A program made the position numbers and the translations under genes. Source: Deltaproteobacteria bacterium (GTDB taxonomy: Bacteria > Desulfobacterota > GWC2-55-46 > DRQE01). From it: DNA of 38,760 bases. The stretch's first letter is position 1. Each line of letters starts with the position of its first letter. The DNA lies in NCBI GenBank assembly GCA_015492495.1, contig WGEY01000095.1, forward strand, positions 1 to 38,760, written 5' to 3'. This document shows positions 1 to 13,986 of this stretch, piece by piece. The notes beneath the pieces are model-generated. The model ran no database searches and had not been told where the DNA came from. It saw nothing but the letters and a program-made list of their open reading frames with translations.

Positions 1-89
1 CGGGCGCCTTTCGGGCAGAGGTTTTCAGTCTGTGGCCTCACCAGCGCCGAAAAAAACGCCCCGAACCCCATACAGCAAGGTGTCCCCAA

Positions 90-119
90 TTTCTATATCG
101 GGATTTGGGGATATAGAAA
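90..119. repeat. 10-bp perfect inverted repeat upstream of usp
   Basis: The arms TTTCTATATC (90-99) and GATATAGAAA (110-119) are exact reverse complements separated by 10 bases, so the arm centres are 20 bp (about two helical turns) apart. The repeat ends 4 bp before the -35 box of the predicted usp promoter and is not followed by a T-run, so it looks more like a protein-binding site than a terminator. The regulator is unknown. The rest of 1-265 shows no convincing gene. Confidence 0.5.
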
Positions 120-123
120 GATA

Positions 124-152
124 TTGCAAGCCCTTATGTCTTGTAATAAGAT
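124..152 (+). promoter_or_regulatory. Predicted sigma-70 promoter for usp-tatBC
   Basis: TTGCAA (124-129) and TAAGAT (147-152) are separated by 17 bases and lie upstream of the universal stress protein. Transcription would start near 159, leaving a leader of about 107 bases. The -35 box abuts the inverted repeat at 90-119, as expected for a regulated promoter. Confidence 0.4.
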
Positions 153-265
153 ATAAACTTATTTCATGCCGTCGCATGAAGACGCGCAGCCTGTGCCGTA
201 TCGACACACGGGCAGAGCCGTACTTCTGCATAAAACGTTACTTTGAAGGGGAGGTTGCTACGGAT

Positions 266-724
266 ATGAATGGTGCCAGGAATATCGAAAGGATACTCTT
301 GCCCACGGATTTTTCAGAGGCATCCGAACATGCGTTGAGCTACGCGCTCTCTCTTGCCGAGCGTTACGGGGCCAAGCTCTACGTCCTGCACGTCGTCGAT
401 ACAAGGGATGAGGCCGTGGGCTTTTACGTCCCGCATCTATCCTTTGAAAGGCTCGACGACGCCATGAAAGAGAGCGCTGAGGCGATGCTTGAGAGGTTCT
501 GCTCGAGGCTCATCAAGGGGGTTGAAGACTACGAGAAGACGGTGCTGGTGGGGGAGCCTTACGAGGAGATAGTTAGGTTCGCCCGTGAAAACAAGATCGA
601 TGTTATCGTGATGGGAACCTTCGGAAGCGGCCGCGTGGACAAGCTGTTTTTCGGAAGCACCACCGAGCGCGTGATGAGACGGGCGGGCTGCCCGGTCTTC
701 ATCATCCCGCCTGCCGCCGAGTAG
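266..724 (+). CDS. Universal stress protein (UspA family, ATP-binding type)
   Basis: A 152-residue single-domain Usp, the usual family length. The N-terminus ERILLPTDFSEASEHAL is the typical first strand and helix. The C-terminal part carries GTFG, nine residues, then GS (in VMGTFGSGRVDKLFFGSTTE), which fits the G-2x-G-9x-G(S/T) ATP-binding motif, so the protein probably binds ATP. Usp proteins are cytoplasmic dimers involved in stress survival. The reading frame stays open back to 32, but the ATG at 266 is preferred: AAGGGGAGG lies about 12 bases upstream, and translation before it has no Usp similarity and would run through the promoter. The tat genes follow closely and may be co-transcribed. 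Confidence 0.92.
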   Translation: MNGARNIERILLPTDFSEASEHALSYALSLAERYGAKLYVLHVVDTRDEAVGFYVPHLSFERLDDAMKESAEAMLERFCSRLIKGVEDYEKTVLVGEPYEEIVRFARENKIDVIVMGTFGSGRVDKLFFGSTTERVMRRAGCPVFIIPPAAE

Positions 725-742
725 CCGCCCCGGTGACGGAAG

Positions 743-1000
743 ATGTTTGGTATTGGCTTTGCCGAGATAGTGCTTGTAGTGGTCCTCGCCCTTCTTGTGC
801 TGGGGCCGGAGAAGTTGCCGCAGTTGGGCAAGGCGCTGGCAAAGGTGTTCAAGGAGTTCAACAAGGTCAAACGCGAGTTCAGGGAGGCGCTTTCAGAGGC
901 GGAAGCCGAGGGGAAGGACGTTGAACAGGGCCCATCCGAAGACGCGGCTGGTGAAAAGATGGCAAACGAGCGGCACGAGGCAAACAGGGGAAGACATTAA
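743..1000 (+). CDS. tatB: Twin-arginine translocase subunit TatA/TatB family
   Basis: An 85-residue protein with one N-terminal membrane helix (residues 5-20), a short hinge LGPEKLPQ, an amphipathic helix (LGKALAKVFKEFNKVKREF) and an acidic tail. This is the TatA/B architecture. The start MFGIGFAEIVLV, with Glu at position 8, resembles TatB (FDIGFSELLLV in E. coli) more than TatA, but TatA and TatB cannot be firmly separated by eye. TatA/B proteins work with TatC to export folded, often cofactor-containing proteins. tatC follows after 6 bases, so the two are certainly one unit. No second tatA-like gene lies here, so either this protein serves both roles or another copy is elsewhere. Confidence 0.88.
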   Translation: MFGIGFAEIVLVVVLALLVLGPEKLPQLGKALAKVFKEFNKVKREFREALSEAEAEGKDVEQGPSEDAAGEKMANERHEANRGRH

Positions 1001-1006
1001 AGGTGA

Positions 1007-1735
1007 ATGGACGAAGACATCAAATACATGACCCTCACCGGGCACCTCAGGGAACTAAGGCAGCGGCTCATAAGGTCGCTCATAGCGGTATTCCTGGCAT
1101 TCCTTGTTACATACTACTACTCTGAGGAAATCTACGCCTTCCTTGCAAGACCCATTATTCCGGTTCTCCCGCCCGAACAGAAGTTCATGGCCTTCACTGG
1201 GGTCGTGGAGCCTTTCTTCACATACCTGAAGGTGGCCTTTGTAAGCGCACTGATCCTGGCAAGCCCGGTGGTGCTCTACCAGGCCTGGGCCTTCATAACG
1301 CCGGGCCTTTACGAGAACGAGAAGCGCTGGTTCCTGCCCCTGGTCTGTGTATCCATCGTTCTGTTCGTCTCCGGGGTCTCGTTCGCGTACGGCGTGGTCT
1401 TTCCGCTCGGCTTCAAGTACCTTCTGAGCTTCTCGGGGGCCGAGCTTAGGCCGTTCCTCTCGATGGGCCTCTACTTCTCCCTTGCCTCCAAGCTCCTCAT
1501 AGCCTTCGGCGTTGCCTTCCAGCTGCCGCTCCTTCTCATGGTCCTTTCCATGCTCGGCGTGGTGGATGCGCGCACACTCGCCGGCTACTGGCGGTATGCG
1601 TTGCTTCTGTCGGTAGTGGCCGGAGCGGTCCTTACCCCGCCGGACATATTCAGCCAGGTGCTCATGGGGGCGCCGCTCATGGCGCTGTACTGGATCGGGG
1701 TCGCCCTTGCGTGGATATTCGGCAGGAAGAGGTGA
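1007..1735 (+). CDS. tatC: Sec-independent protein translocase TatC
   Basis: A 242-residue polytopic protein with six predicted membrane segments, the family's usual length. The cytoplasmic N-terminus MTLTGHLRELRQRLIRS matches the TatC signature (HL.ELR.R), which forms the twin-arginine signal-peptide binding site. FVEPFFTYLK-like residues (VVEPFFTYLKVAF) and YQAWAFITPGLYENEK follow and are also family hallmarks. It is the receptor core of the Tat translocon in the inner membrane and pairs with the TatB-like gene six bases upstream. The stop is 9 bases from the end of the convergent NYN gene, with no obvious terminator hairpin between them. Confidence 0.96.
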   Translation: MDEDIKYMTLTGHLRELRQRLIRSLIAVFLAFLVTYYYSEEIYAFLARPIIPVLPPEQKFMAFTGVVEPFFTYLKVAFVSALILASPVVLYQAWAFITPGLYENEKRWFLPLVCVSIVLFVSGVSFAYGVVFPLGFKYLLSFSGAELRPFLSMGLYFSLASKLLIAFGVAFQLPLLLMVLSMLGVVDARTLAGYWRYALLLSVVAGAVLTPPDIFSQVLMGAPLMALYWIGVALAWIFGRKR

Positions 1736-1744
1736 CGGCCGGTC

Positions 1745-2572
1745 TTACTGTGAGGGGTAGATCCTGACGATGTTCGCCGCCTGGAGCCCCTTGTCTCCCT
1801 TGACGATGTCGAACTCGAAGATGTGTTCCCTGTTGGGGAGTTGACCGCGGTCTATGGAGGGGTCGAAGCTGGTTTCGTGGACAAACGCTGTATTGTACGG
1901 GGATTCGCTCTTGCGCGTATCCGTTATCCACAGCCCCGGCCCTATGCGTTCGAGAAAACGCATGAAGCCGTAGTTCTTGGTGTGGTAGTAGGTGTAGCAT
2001 ACCCCGCGCACCCTCGATCCGACCTCGCCCCACCTTTTGCCGTCGTTTCCATCGATCGGAAGAAGGTTGGGTATGAGGTAGCCCGACATGAAGAGGTCTA
2101 CCTCCCTCTTGAGCAGGGAGGATACGTTCTGGAAGGCGACCGCCTCCACCCTGCAGCCCTTGTTCTGGAGCGCCCTTACGACCTGTACGAAGTCGCCGTC
2201 TCCGGTGGCAAGCAGCACCCTGTCGAGGTTCTCTGACTGAAGCAGCGCGTCGACCGCCATGTCGAGGTCTGCGTTGGCCTTTCCGTAACGGTAGCCCGCC
2301 TCGTCGACGAACCAGGTGACGGTCTTCTCTATCACCTTGAAGCCGTAGTCCCTGAGCGTCGAGTAGAAGTTGAGCGTACGCTCCTTGTAGTCATTGTCGG
2401 TCCTGGCCCGGTCCTCGTCATAGGCGACGTATGCGTTTAGCCTTATGGGGTCGCCGTAGTCGCGGCATGCGAAGTCCCTCAGTATGTCGAATCTCATGCC
2501 GTAGCCGCCGTTGCGGGTTATATTCGCCACATCCACGTACAGCCCTACCTTCTGGGATTTGTCTTTTGCCAT
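1745..2572 (-). CDS. NYN-domain ribonuclease fused to a cold-shock-like OB domain
   Basis: A 275-residue protein. Residues 8-170 form a NYN/LabA-like (DUF88) PIN-fold nuclease: VGLYVDVANI (D14), NADLDMAVDAL (D102, D104, D108) and LLATGDGDFVQ (D125, D127) supply the acidic metal-binding residues of the family. Residues 186-273 look like a cold-shock domain: YGFMRF (201-206) in the RNP1 position, AFVHETSF (229-236) in the RNP2 position, and FEFDIVKGDKGLQAANIV as the usual CSD ending. The combination predicts a metal-dependent RNase with its own RNA-binding module. The target is unknown. GGGAG lies 9 bases before the ATG. Nuclease identity is strong; the CSD assignment rests on motif order and spacing. 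Confidence 0.85.
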   Translation of the reverse strand: MAKDKSQKVGLYVDVANITRNGGYGMRFDILRDFACRDYGDPIRLNAYVAYDEDRARTDNDYKERTLNFYSTLRDYGFKVIEKTVTWFVDEAGYRYGKANADLDMAVDALLQSENLDRVLLATGDGDFVQVVRALQNKGCRVEAVAFQNVSSLLKREVDLFMSGYLIPNLLPIDGNDGKRWGEVGSRVRGVCYTYYHTKNYGFMRFLERIGPGLWITDTRKSESPYNTAFVHETSFDPSIDRGQLPNREHIFEFDIVKGDKGLQAANIVRIYPSQ

Positions 2573-2792
2573 AACGGAAATCTCCCGCCTCTGTGACTCT
2601 ACACGGCCTGCCCGTGGGAGGAGAGGCTATGGTTGAGCGTTTAAGGAATATCCGCTCCGTATCAGTTCTTACTCCGCCGCAGCCCGCCCTGCCGGAAGTG
2701 TCCGGGCCTTTCCAGGTACGGGGCTTTGGTTAATGCCACCGGATATACGCCCGCGCACAAGGCATCCGTCAAGAGGTATAGCACGTTTCAGG

Positions 2793-5294
<2,502 letters not shown>

Positions 5295-5456
5295 TTAACA
5301 TAAAAGTGAGGGGATTGCCACAAAAAAAATAGGTCTAAGTTGCTGATTTTTAAGATCATTTCGTTCGGCATGGTCTCCTTTTCCCGGACGGTCGGTCGTA
5401 GCGGGTCCCATGGGGTGGATGCATGGGCTGAAGGGGGCTTGCGGTGTCAAAAATCC

Positions 5457-5485
5457 TTGTCTTTTTCAACGGCTTATTGTAAGAT
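5457..5485 (+). promoter_or_regulatory. Predicted sigma-70 promoter, near-leaderless, for the YkuK-family gene
   Basis: TTGTCT (5457-5462), a 17-base spacer, then TAAGAT (5480-5485). Initiation about 7 bases downstream of the -10 box would fall near 5492, only some 5 bases before the ATG at 5497, which has no Shine-Dalgarno sequence. Confidence 0.5.
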
Positions 5486-5496
5486 TTACCAAACCT

Positions 5497-5997
5497 ATGG
5501 TTTCCCGGAAGACAGAGCCAGCGCAGAAGGATTTTTACAGTCCTACGTTCGGAGAGCTTACCGCCGAGGAGATGTTCGACAAGGTGGTCGAATATATGGA
5601 GGATGGGGGTGGAAGCAGGTACAATCTGATCATAGGGTCTGATTCCTTTCTGGGTAAGGAGACGCTCTTCGTGACCGCTGTGGTGGTGCACAGGGTGGGA
5701 CACGGCGGACGCTACTTCTACCGCAAGAGACGGTTCAAAAAGATGGACAGCATGCGGCAGCGGATATTCTATGAGGCTACCATGAGCATAGAGCTCGCCT
5801 CGTTCTTGAGAACGAAGCTGTCCGAGAATGGATACAAGGACCTGCCGGTCGAAATACACCTCGATGTGGGGGCAAGCGGGGACACCAGGGACATTATAAA
5901 AGAGGTTGTCGGGATGGTCACGGGTTCCGGCTATGCCGCCGTGACCAAACCGGATTCATACGGGGCTACCAAGGTTGCGGACAGGCACTCGAGGTAG
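5497..5997 (+). CDS. YkuK-family RNase H-like protein (DUF458)
   Basis: A 166-residue cytoplasmic protein. FYSPTFGELTAEEMFDKVVEY at the N-terminus and the C-terminal block VEIHLDVGASGDTRDII followed by EVVGMVTGSGYAAVTKPDSYGATKVAD are hallmarks of the DUF458/YkuK family, which has a predicted RNase H-like fold. IIGSDSF (early) and HLDVG contain candidate metal-binding acidic residues. Function has not been established for the family. The frame is open from 5410, but the ATG at 5497 is chosen because family similarity begins right after it and a good promoter ends just upstream. An intrinsic terminator overlaps the last codons. Confidence 0.8.
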   Translation: MVSRKTEPAQKDFYSPTFGELTAEEMFDKVVEYMEDGGGSRYNLIIGSDSFLGKETLFVTAVVVHRVGHGGRYFYRKRRFKKMDSMRQRIFYEATMSIELASFLRTKLSENGYKDLPVEIHLDVGASGDTRDIIKEVVGMVTGSGYAAVTKPDSYGATKVADRHSR

Positions 5998-6007
5998 CCC
6001 TTTTTTT
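5963..6007 (+). terminator. Intrinsic terminator overlapping the end of the YkuK gene
   Basis: GGGCTACC (5963-5970) pairs perfectly with GGTAGCCC (5993-6000) across a 22-base loop, followed by seven T at 6001-6007. The left arm is coding sequence and the right arm contains the TAG stop codon (5995-5997). Confidence 0.7.
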
Positions 6008-6023
6008 GCAGGCGGATGGCCCT

Positions 6024-6049
6024 GGCGTATGTACGCCGTCCACGGACGG
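6024..6049. repeat. Two overlapping short palindromes
   Basis: GGCGTA-tg-TACGCC (6024-6037) and CCGTCC-ac-GGACGG (6036-6049) share two bases and lie about 90 bases before the DUF3047 start. They may be an operator or a folded RNA element. No function can be assigned. Confidence 0.4.
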
Positions 6050-6135
6050 GGTATGAGGGCGACGTGGTACGCGGAGCGTTTCATCTCGTGGCTTGAAGCC
6101 GTTACAGCGGCCCGCTAATTAGGGAGGGCATCGGT

Positions 6136-6963
6136 GTGAACGGAAATGTCGCTGCCACCCCGAACCGGACGGCAGGACGGGGAAGGCGCATCCTGCTTCC
6201 CTTCCCAGGAGGAGTCTGCGCAATCGTTGTTTTCATTTTGTTTTTTTCGATCGGCTCGGCCCGTGCCGCAGGCAGCAGGTTGGTCGTCGACGACTTCTCC
6301 GGTCCGGTTAAAGAAGACGGAATCCCTTACGGCTGGAAGACGCTCGAGTTCCCGAAGATACCGAGGCATACCAGGTATACGGTCGAGAGCGGGCCCGGTA
6401 ACCGCTTCTTGAAGGCCGAGAGCAGTGCATCGGCTTCGGCCCTCTACAAAGAGATAGATGTGGACCTGAGGGTGCATCCTGTATTAATATGGAGGGGGAG
6501 GGTCAGTGGAACTATAGAAGGCGGTGATGCCGGAAAGAGAGAGACCGATGATTACGCCGCAAGGGTGTACGTGGTATTTGAATACGATCCAAGAGACGCC
6601 GGGGTCGTTGAGCGCATAAAGTACCGGATCATTCAGGTGTTGTACGGAACGGCCCCTTCGAGGGCGATAAACTACATCTGGGCGAACAGGCTTGAAAAAG
6701 GGGGACATCTTCCCAACGCATATACCGCAAAGGCGATGATGGTCGCGGTGGAGAGTGGACCGGGGTTGAAGGGCAGGTGGATCTGGGAAGCCCGTAATGT
6801 CTACGAGGATTACAGGATGTTGTTCAAGGGCGAGCCACCCAAGGTGGTGGGGGTCGCCGTTATGACGGATACCGACAACACCGGGGCGAGCGCCGTTGCA
6901 TACTACGACGACATAGCCTTTACGAAACCAAAGGTGAACGGCGTATACGGTCAAAGACCTTAG
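6136..6963 (+). CDS. Exported DUF3047 protein
   Basis: A 275-residue protein with a basic N-terminus and a hydrophobic segment (about residues 25-42, VCAIVVFILFFSIGSARA), read as a signal peptide cleaved after SARAAG, placing it in the periplasm. The mature part matches the DUF3047 pattern: VVDDFSG near the start, GIPYGWKTLEF, LYKEIDVDLRVHPVLIWRGRV, then RVYVVFEYDP, INYIWAN, and the end VGVAVMTDTDNTGASAVAYYDDIAF. The fold is probably a beta-sandwich. The family has no established function. Start is GTG at 6136 with AGGGAGGG about 8 bases upstream. It stands alone between a terminator and the signalling pair; the next gene is 100 bases on. Confidence 0.85.
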   Translation: MNGNVAATPNRTAGRGRRILLPFPGGVCAIVVFILFFSIGSARAAGSRLVVDDFSGPVKEDGIPYGWKTLEFPKIPRHTRYTVESGPGNRFLKAESSASASALYKEIDVDLRVHPVLIWRGRVSGTIEGGDAGKRETDDYAARVYVVFEYDPRDAGVVERIKYRIIQVLYGTAPSRAINYIWANRLEKGGHLPNAYTAKAMMVAVESGPGLKGRWIWEARNVYEDYRMLFKGEPPKVVGVAVMTDTDNTGASAVAYYDDIAFTKPKVNGVYGQRP

Positions 6964-7063
6964 GATTTGAAGGTTCCCAGGCTGCGCAGGCGGGCGGCTG
7001 AGGGGGGACTTCGATCCGTTAATTTCGGCCATCCGTACCGAGGGAGAGAATCTGGAGCTTCAT

Positions 7064-8680
7064 ATGGCAAAGATGGTAAAGCAAAAGACCCCCGAGAGGA
7101 TGATAAGGATGAAGGTGAGGGCGGATGCGTCGGCCCTTACCCCCAAGGAGATAGAGATCCTCCGGTGGGTGCAGGAGGGGAAGACGAACGAGGAGATAGG
7201 CAGGCTCCTCGGCAAGTCGCAGTGGACGGCCAAGAACCACCTCAAGAACATAATGAGGAAGCTGAACGTTAAGAGCCGTACCAAGGCTGTAAATCATGCA
7301 GTGGGCATAGGGCTCCTGCCTCCGCTTGCGCCTTACCTGCCCGAAGACAGCGGGCCGAAGATGACGGTTGGTATCGTCGGGTGCGGAAAGGGCGGGACGG
7401 CCGTTCTCGAGCTCTTCAAGGAGAACCCTTCGCTCAGCGTCGAGTGGGTGGCGGACAGGGATCCGTCCGCAAAGGGGTTGCTTCTTGCCAGGGAGCTGAA
7501 CATACCGACGGCAACCGATTTCAATGTCTTTCTCGACAAGAAGGTCGACGTCGTGATAAACCTCACCGGCTCCACAGAGGTCGCCGAGGTGCTCAGGAAA
7601 AAGATATCCTCCGACACCGAGCTCATGGGCGGTGTGTCGGCCAAGATCATGTGGCAGCTCTTCGAGGAGAGAAGAAAACGCGTTGAGGAGCGTGAAAGAA
7701 TCCTCAAGGAGCACGAGGCCCTCTATCACCTCGGCCTCGTCGTGGAGAGCATAGACAGTATAAAGGACGCGGGGTATGCGATAGTGGACTATGCGACCAA
7801 GCTGACCAATACGCCAGCCGGCTCGCTGGCCCTCTATGACGAGCAGAAAGACGACATGGTGCTCGTGGCGGCCAAGGGCTTCGGTACGGGGCTGAAGAAG
7901 ATAGTGCGCTGGGATATAAGGGAAGGCGGTCTTACCCACACCATACTCAACCACGAGGGACCGCTGTTTATCCAGGATATAAGGGAGTTTCCCAAGCCCA
8001 ACCCTGTGCTCCTCAAAGAGGGTGTAAGAACCCTCCTTGCCGCACCGCTTACGGTCGAGGGCAGGATAGTGGGGGTCCTGTATGTGAACGACTTCAAGAA
8101 GAGGAGGTTCCGTGCAGAGGACATCTCCCTTTTTTCACTCCTTACGATCTATGCCGGGCTTACCATAGAGAGGGTGAAGACTCTCGAGGAAACACGGCTT
8201 CTGAGCATAACCGACGGCCTCACCGGGTTGCACAACCAGCGCTACCTCATGGAGCAGATGCAGAAGGAGATCCAGAGGGCGGCACGGCACAAACATCCGC
8301 TTTCCATAATCATGTTCGACATAGACCGCTTCAAGGAATACAACGACACATACGGCCACCTCGAGGGCAACAAGGTGTTGAAGAACATAGCCAAGATACT
8401 TAAGAAGAACTCGAGGATCACCGACACGAACGGGCGGTTCGGAGGCGAGGAGTTCTGTATCATAATGCCCCAGATCAAGAAGGAGGGCGCCCTCACATTC
8501 GGCCGCAGGGTGCTCAACGAGATCGCCAAGTACCCCATGCCGAACAGAAAGGTTACCATAAGCGGCGGAATAGCGACCTACCCGGCGGACGGCAAGACCC
8601 ACATAGAGCTCCTGCGCAAGGCGGACGAATGCCTGTACAAGGCGAAGAGGAAGGGCAGGAACCGTATCCTGTGCAGGTAG
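7064..8680 (+). CDS. Diguanylate cyclase with LuxR-type HTH, Rossmann NAD-binding-like and GAF domains
   Basis: 538 residues, no membrane segment. Residues 26-85 are a LuxR/GerE HTH (LTPKEIEILRWVQEGKTNEE then IGRLLGKSQWTAKNHLKNIM). Residues 101-195 look like a Rossmann domain: GIVGCGKGG gives GxGxxG (G106, G108, G111), and VEWVADRD has the acidic residue after strand 2 typical of NAD(H) rather than NADP(H) binding. A short helical linker leads to a GAF domain (about 222-372). Residues 375-538 are GGDEF: ITDGLTGLHNQRYL, FDIDRFKEYNDTYGH (D419), and RFGGEEF (458-464), an intact active-site motif with RITD (451-454) in the inhibitory I-site position. It should make c-di-GMP and be feedback-inhibited. 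GGAG sits 7 bases before the ATG. The next gene is a degenerate paralog without the HTH. I do not recognise this architecture as a named family. Confidence 0.88.
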   Translation: MAKMVKQKTPERMIRMKVRADASALTPKEIEILRWVQEGKTNEEIGRLLGKSQWTAKNHLKNIMRKLNVKSRTKAVNHAVGIGLLPPLAPYLPEDSGPKMTVGIVGCGKGGTAVLELFKENPSLSVEWVADRDPSAKGLLLARELNIPTATDFNVFLDKKVDVVINLTGSTEVAEVLRKKISSDTELMGGVSAKIMWQLFEERRKRVEERERILKEHEALYHLGLVVESIDSIKDAGYAIVDYATKLTNTPAGSLALYDEQKDDMVLVAAKGFGTGLKKIVRWDIREGGLTHTILNHEGPLFIQDIREFPKPNPVLLKEGVRTLLAAPLTVEGRIVGVLYVNDFKKRRFRAEDISLFSLLTIYAGLTIERVKTLEETRLLSITDGLTGLHNQRYLMEQMQKEIQRAARHKHPLSIIMFDIDRFKEYNDTYGHLEGNKVLKNIAKILKKNSRITDTNGRFGGEEFCIIMPQIKKEGALTFGRRVLNEIAKYPMPNRKVTISGGIATYPADGKTHIELLRKADECLYKAKRKGRNRILCR

Positions 8681-8765
8681 AGCTCCGCCGTCCCGTGACC
8701 GGACATCTGTTTTTTTTACAGGCTTCATCGTTGAGGTACTGCAACCGTCTTTTCGGGGATCCTTC

Positions 8766-8882
8766 ATGCCTATTGAGACAACAGCTGTACAGGGAAAAAG
8801 TCAAACCGACGACTGGATAGACGCCCTCTTTGAAGATCCACAGCGGGTGCATTCCCCTGCGGCTTGCCGCCGCAAGCTTTGA
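8766..8882 (+). CDS. Possible 38-residue small protein between the GGDEF paralogs
   Basis: An ATG at 8766 opens 38 codons in the 290-base spacer between the two GGDEF genes. The peptide contains GKSQTDDWIDALFEDP, which loosely resembles the SQxEIDALL motif at the N-terminus of FliM/FliY-type proteins that binds phosphorylated CheY. The upstream sequence (CGGGGATCCTTC) is a poor ribosome site and there is no other coding evidence. It may be a real small protein, a decayed gene piece, or chance. The spacer also has a GCTTGC-cgcc-GCAAGC hairpin at 8862-8877 that overlaps its end. Confidence 0.2.
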   Translation: MPIETTAVQGKSQTDDWIDALFEDPQRVHSPAACRRKL

Positions 8883-8971
8883 TATAGCATCCGTGATTGT
8901 GCGGTATGCGGGACCAACCTGGAGATAGGAGGGGCCCCTGGAGTGTCGGGGTGGGCCGTGTGAAGCCTCGT

Positions 8972-13385
<4,414 letters not shown>

Positions 13386-13389
<4 letters not shown>

Positions 13390-13973
13390 CGGCCGGGAGA
13401 GATCAGTCCCATGGCCCTCAGTTCATCTTCGAGCTCGTCCATCGGAAGCCCAACCACGTTTGTATACGAGCCCTCTACCCTTTCCACAAATCTTGAGGCA
13501 GCCCCTTGAATCGCGTACGCGCCGGCCTTGTCGAGCGACTCTCCGGTTGCAATGTACTCATCGAGTTCACGCTCTCCGATCGCCTTCATCGTCACCCTGC
13601 TTTCGACCACCTTCAGTACACGCTCTCCGGTTGCGGCATCAAGGATGCAGAATGCGGTAAGCACAGCGTGCGTCCTGCCGCTCAACCGCCTGAGCATCCT
13701 ACCTGCCTCGCCGGCATCGGACGGTTTGCCCAGTATATCGCCGTCAAGGACGACCACCGTGTCCGCGCTTATCACCGTAGCGTCACCTGTCCGGGCGGCC
13801 ACCGTACGGGCCTTTTCGAGGGCGAGCCGCTTTACGTGTTCCGGCGCCGATTCCCCGGGTCTTATGCTCTCGTCCACATCTGCAGCTACGACATCGAAGT
13901 CACGGAAGAGTTTTAAGAGAAGTCCCTTGCGCCTGGGGGATGCGGATGCGAGGATTATCCTATCGGGTTTCAT
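13386..13973 (-). CDS. maf: Maf-family nucleoside triphosphate pyrophosphatase
   Basis: 195 residues, normal for Maf. It begins ILASASPRRKGLLLKL (phosphate-binding SxSPRR), has the catalytic block VISADTVVVLDGDILGKPSD, and ends with GAYAIQGAASRFVERVEGSY and NVVGLPMDEL. Maf proteins hydrolyse non-canonical or modified nucleotides such as dTTP/UTP or m7GTP to monophosphates to clean the pool; the subgroup is not certain. The reading frame is open to 14063, but that extension translates the hairpin element at 13987-14110 and has no Maf similarity, so the ATG at 13973 is used. No ribosome site is obvious. The stop codon is interlocked with that of the ZIP gene. Confidence 0.92.
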
Positions 13974-13986
13974 CAAATCGGCCAGG

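Noticed and set aside
25-231. 68-codon minus-strand frame upstream of usp, and extension of usp to position 32
   Set aside because: Neither shows conserved sequence; both overlap the promoter and inverted repeat, and usp has a good internal start with a ribosome site.
7019-7954. A 311-codon minus-strand frame under the HTH-Rossmann-GGDEF gene
   Set aside because: Shadow of a strongly conserved plus-strand protein; no motif.
8700-8880. Possible GEMM (c-di-GMP) riboswitch between the two GGDEF genes
   Set aside because: CAGGGAAAAAGTCAAACC followed by AGACGCC recalls parts of the GEMM consensus, but the tetraloop-receptor arrangement and the ACGCAAAGCC block are missing.
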